From Mesorhizobium sp. INR15 (lineage in GTDB: Bacteria > Pseudomonadota > Alphaproteobacteria > Rhizobiales > Rhizobiaceae): 64,000 bases of DNA. Position numbers and translations under genes: made by a program. Positions 63,658-64,000 of the stretch are shown piece after piece. Below the pieces are notes generated by a model that saw nothing but the letters and a program-made list of their open reading frames with translations, did not search any database and was not told where the DNA came from. How positions within the stretch are numbered: the stretch's first letter is position 1; every line of letters starts with the position of its first letter. The stretch lies in NCBI RefSeq assembly GCF_015500075.1, contig NZ_CP045496.1:5590001-5654000 (forward strand), in the 5' to 3' direction.

Positions 63658-64000
63658 AGAAGAAAGACCAAACGATTGTCGAAGCGGCGAGCGACCGCGG
63701 CGGCGACGATCCAAACCACAACGATGTAAAGAATTGCCAAGATGTAATTTTCAGGGGCGGCGGCCGCCCCTTCGAGTATAGGGTGGCGAACAATGTCGAT
63801 CAGATAATAAAGCGGATTATACTGATATACGAAATCAAGATGTTTGGCCTGAAGCACTTTGATCGGGAACATGATTGGGGTAACGAAAAACACAACCTGT
63901 AGAATGCCAGCTAGCGCGAAAGGAAGATCCCGAAAGCGGGTACCGACATACGCTGAAATGACAATATGACCGAGGACGGCAATTAGTAACAGCGCCATGC
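63654..64000 (-). CDS. C-terminal part of a polysaccharide export ABC-2 permease (Wzm/RfbA/KpsM-like)
   Basis: Only the last 115 or so residues are inside the window; the gene continues past its right edge. Hydrophobic segments (FALAGILQVVFFVTPIMFPI and ILAILYIVVVWIVAAAVAR) and the conserved YQYNPLYYLIDIVRHPIL identify the ABC-2 permease family of O-antigen and capsule exporters. It pairs with the overlapping ATPase gene. Confidence 0.88.
   Translation of the reverse strand, partial: MALLLIAVLGHIVISAYVGTRFRDLPFALAGILQVVFFVTPIMFPIKVLQAKHLDFVYQYNPLYYLIDIVRHPILEGAAAAPENYILAILYIVVVWIVAAAVARRFDNRLVFLL

Noticed and set aside
1..64000. CRISPR array or insertion sequence
   Set aside because: No regularly spaced direct repeats, no transposase or integrase motifs and no terminal inverted repeats were seen on reading both strands.

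Overview
The window looks like a chromosomal segment of an alphaproteobacterium of the order Hyphomicrobiales (Rhizobiales), most likely Mesorhizobium or a close relative. This is inferred from the gene families and their order: a bet operon carrying choline sulfatase betC, a Rhizobium etli-type (class 3) L-asparaginase, a glgP-glgB-glgC-glgA-pgm-glgX run, an frc-type sugar ABC transporter with a divergent ROK regulator, a fused cysN/C, and high GC content with strong third-position GC. No rRNA, insertion sequence, integrase or CRISPR array was seen. One tRNA (Pro, CGG) is present.

Layout. 1-2.6 kb: the tail of a right-handed beta-helix (TIGR03808-like) protein, then asparaginase and a thiolase on the minus strand. 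2.8-9.1 kb: betI, betC, a PLP-dependent dehydratase, betA and betB as one plus-strand operon that turns choline-O-sulfate and choline into glycine betaine, with a BetI-box-like palindrome upstream. 9.1-12.9 kb: a minus-strand pair, phosphomannomutase/phosphoglucomutase plus a fused mannose-1-phosphate guanylyltransferase/AGE-type isomerase, which together could make GDP-mannose. 13.0-18.4 kb: tRNA-Pro, then a small variable region with a lipoprotein, a broken acetamidase/formamidase gene, a Gly-rich secreted protein, a membrane-anchored coiled-coil protein and two glycosyltransferases. 18.5-23.9 kb: an oligopeptide ABC transporter operon (oppA, oppB, oppC, fused oppDF). 24.2-26.5 kb: an orphan TadE/TadG-like pair.

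26.5-39.5 kb is a minus-strand glycogen operon covering synthesis (glgC, glgA, glgB, pgm), breakdown (glgP, glgX) and a terminal alpha-glucosidase. 39.6-45.5 kb is the frc locus: frcB-frcC-frcA leftward and, divergently, frcR, an RbsD/FucU-type mutarotase and a PfkB fructokinase rightward. A large inverted repeat between the two arms is the best candidate for the FrcR operator.

45.7-64 kb is a surface-polysaccharide region: a DegT aminotransferase, two O-antigen ligase/polymerase-type membrane proteins, an epimerase/reductase, a short phosphoglycosyl transferase, a FlaA1/CapD-type 4,6-dehydratase, several glycosyltransferases and a Wzm/Wzt-type exporter cut by the window end. The dehydratase, reductase and phosphoglycosyl transferase resemble the R. 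etli module that makes and loads QuiNAc onto the lipid carrier. The sulfate-activation genes cysD-cysN/C-cysQ lie inside this region. The stretch from about 58.3 to 62.9 kb is visibly richer in A/T and contains a frameshifted methyltransferase gene, which fits recent transfer or decay of O-antigen genes. No clearly undescribed system was found. The most interesting points are the dehydratase inside the bet operon, the mannose fusion enzyme, the FrcR inverted repeat, the QuiNAc-like module next to PAPS genes, and a three-module 891-residue glycosyltransferase.
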